NCBI GenBank assembly: GCA_902489855.1
Contig: CABUBS010000126.1
Span: 1 to 6,219, forward strand
DNA: 6,219 nt
Source of the DNA: an uncultured Collinsella sp.
Lineage (GTDB): Bacteria > Actinomycetota > Coriobacteriia > Coriobacteriales > Coriobacteriaceae
Reading direction: 5' to 3'
Positions 5,615 to 6,219 of this stretch are shown here, in pieces; the stretch's first letter is position 1; the number at the start of each line of letters is the position of its first letter. The notes under the pieces were generated by a model. It did not search any database. It worked only from the letters and a program-made list of their open reading frames with translations, and was not told the origin of the DNA. Position numbers and translations under genes: made by a program.

Positions 5615-5869
5615 ATGGAGTACGGATCGTTCCAGGCCGAGGAATTCGGCGACCTGCAGCGCCTGGTCGACGGACTGTTTTACGACCGCCACGCCATCGA
5701 CCGCCTGGATCTGATCGTACAGGCCGAAATCTTGGACCTGGCGCCCGATCTCATGGAAATCGTCAACCTGCTGCCACCCGGCTATTACGACCGCCAGTCA
5801 CTTTGCGACCAGCTCAACTCCGCCTTGGCCGCCCACGGCTGGGGCGCCATCTACGGCACCGTGGAATGA
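5615..5869 (+). CDS. Small acidic protein of unknown function (84 aa)
   Basis: I do not recognise this protein. The start ATG at 5615 follows a near-perfect Shine-Dalgarno AAGGAGG (5604-5610) with a 4-nt spacer; the frame is open further upstream to 5564 without such a site. It has 84 residues, no lysine, only 4 arginines and 15 Asp/Glu, so it is strongly acidic. There is no signal peptide or membrane segment. Amphipathic helices seem likely (LQRLVDGLFYDRHAIDRLDLI and following). The motif YDR occurs twice, in FYDRHAIDR and in GYYDRQSL. It is the only plus-strand gene and is divergent from the aminotransferase. Codon use resembles the neighbours, so recent transfer is not suggested. It is probably a cytoplasmic protein restricted to Coriobacteriia. 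Confidence 0.72.
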   Translation: MEYGSFQAEEFGDLQRLVDGLFYDRHAIDRLDLIVQAEILDLAPDLMEIVNLLPPGYYDRQSLCDQLNSALAAHGWGAIYGTVE

Positions 5870-5952
5870 GCCTCGAGGCCGACGATTTGGCCCGTTTCCC
5901 GACCCTGGCGAGGCTTGTTTTAGGGCTTGTGGCCAAAAAAGGGCAAATATGA
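5866..5952 (+). CDS. Possible 28-residue coupled peptide (doubtful)
   Basis: An ATG overlaps the stop of the small acidic gene (ATGA) and opens a 28-codon frame, beginning MSLEADDLARF and ending VAKKGQI. Such overlaps allow translational coupling, but no good Shine-Dalgarno sequence precedes it and the peptide matches nothing I know. It could be chance. Confidence 0.2.
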   Translation: MSLEADDLARFPTLARLVLGLVAKKGQI

Positions 5953-6115
5953 GTACTGTTACCTTTTTAGTAGCAGCGATTAAGCCCCCAAATCGGCGTT
6001 TTTTCGCCTGGATTTTCTTTCCGAGTAGTAGCTATCGCCAAATTGGAGTCAAGCGATTACTCGTTAACATACAGATAGCATGATTGTGTTCATTATTTTC
6101 CGCACCTAAAATCAG
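5870..6115. other. AT-rich non-coding region with several hairpins
   Basis: Apart from the doubtful peptide above, no gene is seen here. From about 5935 the base composition turns clearly AT-richer than the genes. Visible structures are CTGTTAC/GTAGCAG at 5956-5976 (7 bp, one wobble), GGCG-TTTTTT-CGCC at 5995-6008, and an imperfect inverted repeat with arms 6023-6033 and 6052-6062 (9 of 11 paired) enclosing CCAAATTGG. The AGTAGCAGCGAT at 5969-5980 resembles AGTAGTAGCTAT at 6024-6035. It may be a dispersed intergenic repeat, a small RNA, or a regulatory region for a gene beyond the window. Confidence 0.4.
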
Positions 6116-6138
6116 AACCACCCTTAAAAAGGGTGGTT
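6116..6138. terminator. Perfect 10-bp inverted repeat, terminator-like and possibly bidirectional
   Basis: AACCACCCTT and AAGGGTGGTT are perfectly complementary around a 3-base loop (AAA). On the plus strand the stem runs into TTTGCTCTT; on the minus strand it is followed by CTGATTTTAGG. It would end transcripts from either side, for example from the small gene region or from a minus-strand gene beyond the right edge. Confidence 0.65.
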
Positions 6139-6164
6139 TGCTCTTAGGGTATAACCCACGGGCC

Positions 6165-6194
6165 CCGGGCTCGCGTCTAAAGGCGCGGGCCCGG
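6165..6194. other. GC-rich 11-bp hairpin at the right edge
   Basis: CCGGGCTCGCG pairs with CGCGGGCCCGG with one T-G wobble around an 8-base loop (TCTAAAGG). No T-tract follows on the plus strand. The 3' arm overlaps a second possible stem, GGCC-C-GGAC / GTCC-A-GGCC at 6189-6208, so the two structures exclude each other. It may be a terminator, part of a structured RNA that continues past the window, or chance in GC-rich DNA. Confidence 0.4.
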
Positions 6195-6219
6195 ACTTCG
6201 TCCAGGCCTAGTGCATCTT

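Noticed and set aside
5593..5865. Arg/Pro-rich plus-strand frame overlapping the small acidic gene
   Set aside because: It is the +1 shadow of the gene starting at 5615 and has no ribosome-binding site of its own.

Overview
The window looks like chromosomal DNA from a GC-rich anaerobic actinobacterium of the class Coriobacteriia, most likely Collinsella or a close relative. This is inferred from overall GC, codon choice, the combination of Tat and nickel-hydrogenase maturation genes, and the character of the proteins. It was not confirmed by any search. No rRNA, tRNA, CRISPR array, transposase or phage gene is visible.

Layout. Seven genes lie on the minus strand. Read in their own direction (right to left) they are: a PLP-dependent aminotransferase of the aspartate type (4161-5465), a STAS-domain anti-sigma factor antagonist (3795-4109), then after a 153-bp gap with several inverted repeats and a possible promoter, tatA (3066-3641), tatC (2272-3066), hypA (1909-2265), hypB (1170-1853) and the N-terminal part of a type IA DNA topoisomerase (9-1115). 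One small acidic protein of unknown function (5615-5869) is transcribed divergently from the aminotransferase. The right end (5870-6219) has no convincing gene. It is an AT-rich stretch with several hairpins, a strong terminator-like perfect inverted repeat, and a GC-rich hairpin at the edge.

How the genes work together. tatA and tatC overlap by one base (TAATG), and the ribosome-binding site of hypA is formed by the last two codons of tatC, so tatA-tatC-hypA-hypB reads as one coupled operon. The Tat system exports folded proteins. HypA and HypB deliver nickel to [NiFe]-hydrogenases, which are classic folded Tat cargo. The arrangement therefore joins cofactor loading with export. The topoisomerase is 54 bp behind hypB and may be co-transcribed. 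The STAS protein implies a partner-switching regulatory circuit whose kinase and phosphatase are not in the window.

Main oddities. The topoisomerase reading frame breaks exactly where the catalytic tyrosine motif should start, about 30 bases from the window edge. The only TatA-like protein carries a TatB-like Glu8 and a very long acidic Ala/Pro/Glu tail. A perfect inverted repeat sits directly in front of the tatA ribosome-binding site. Most of the window is otherwise recognisable core-genome content, and I do not see a clearly new biological system in it.
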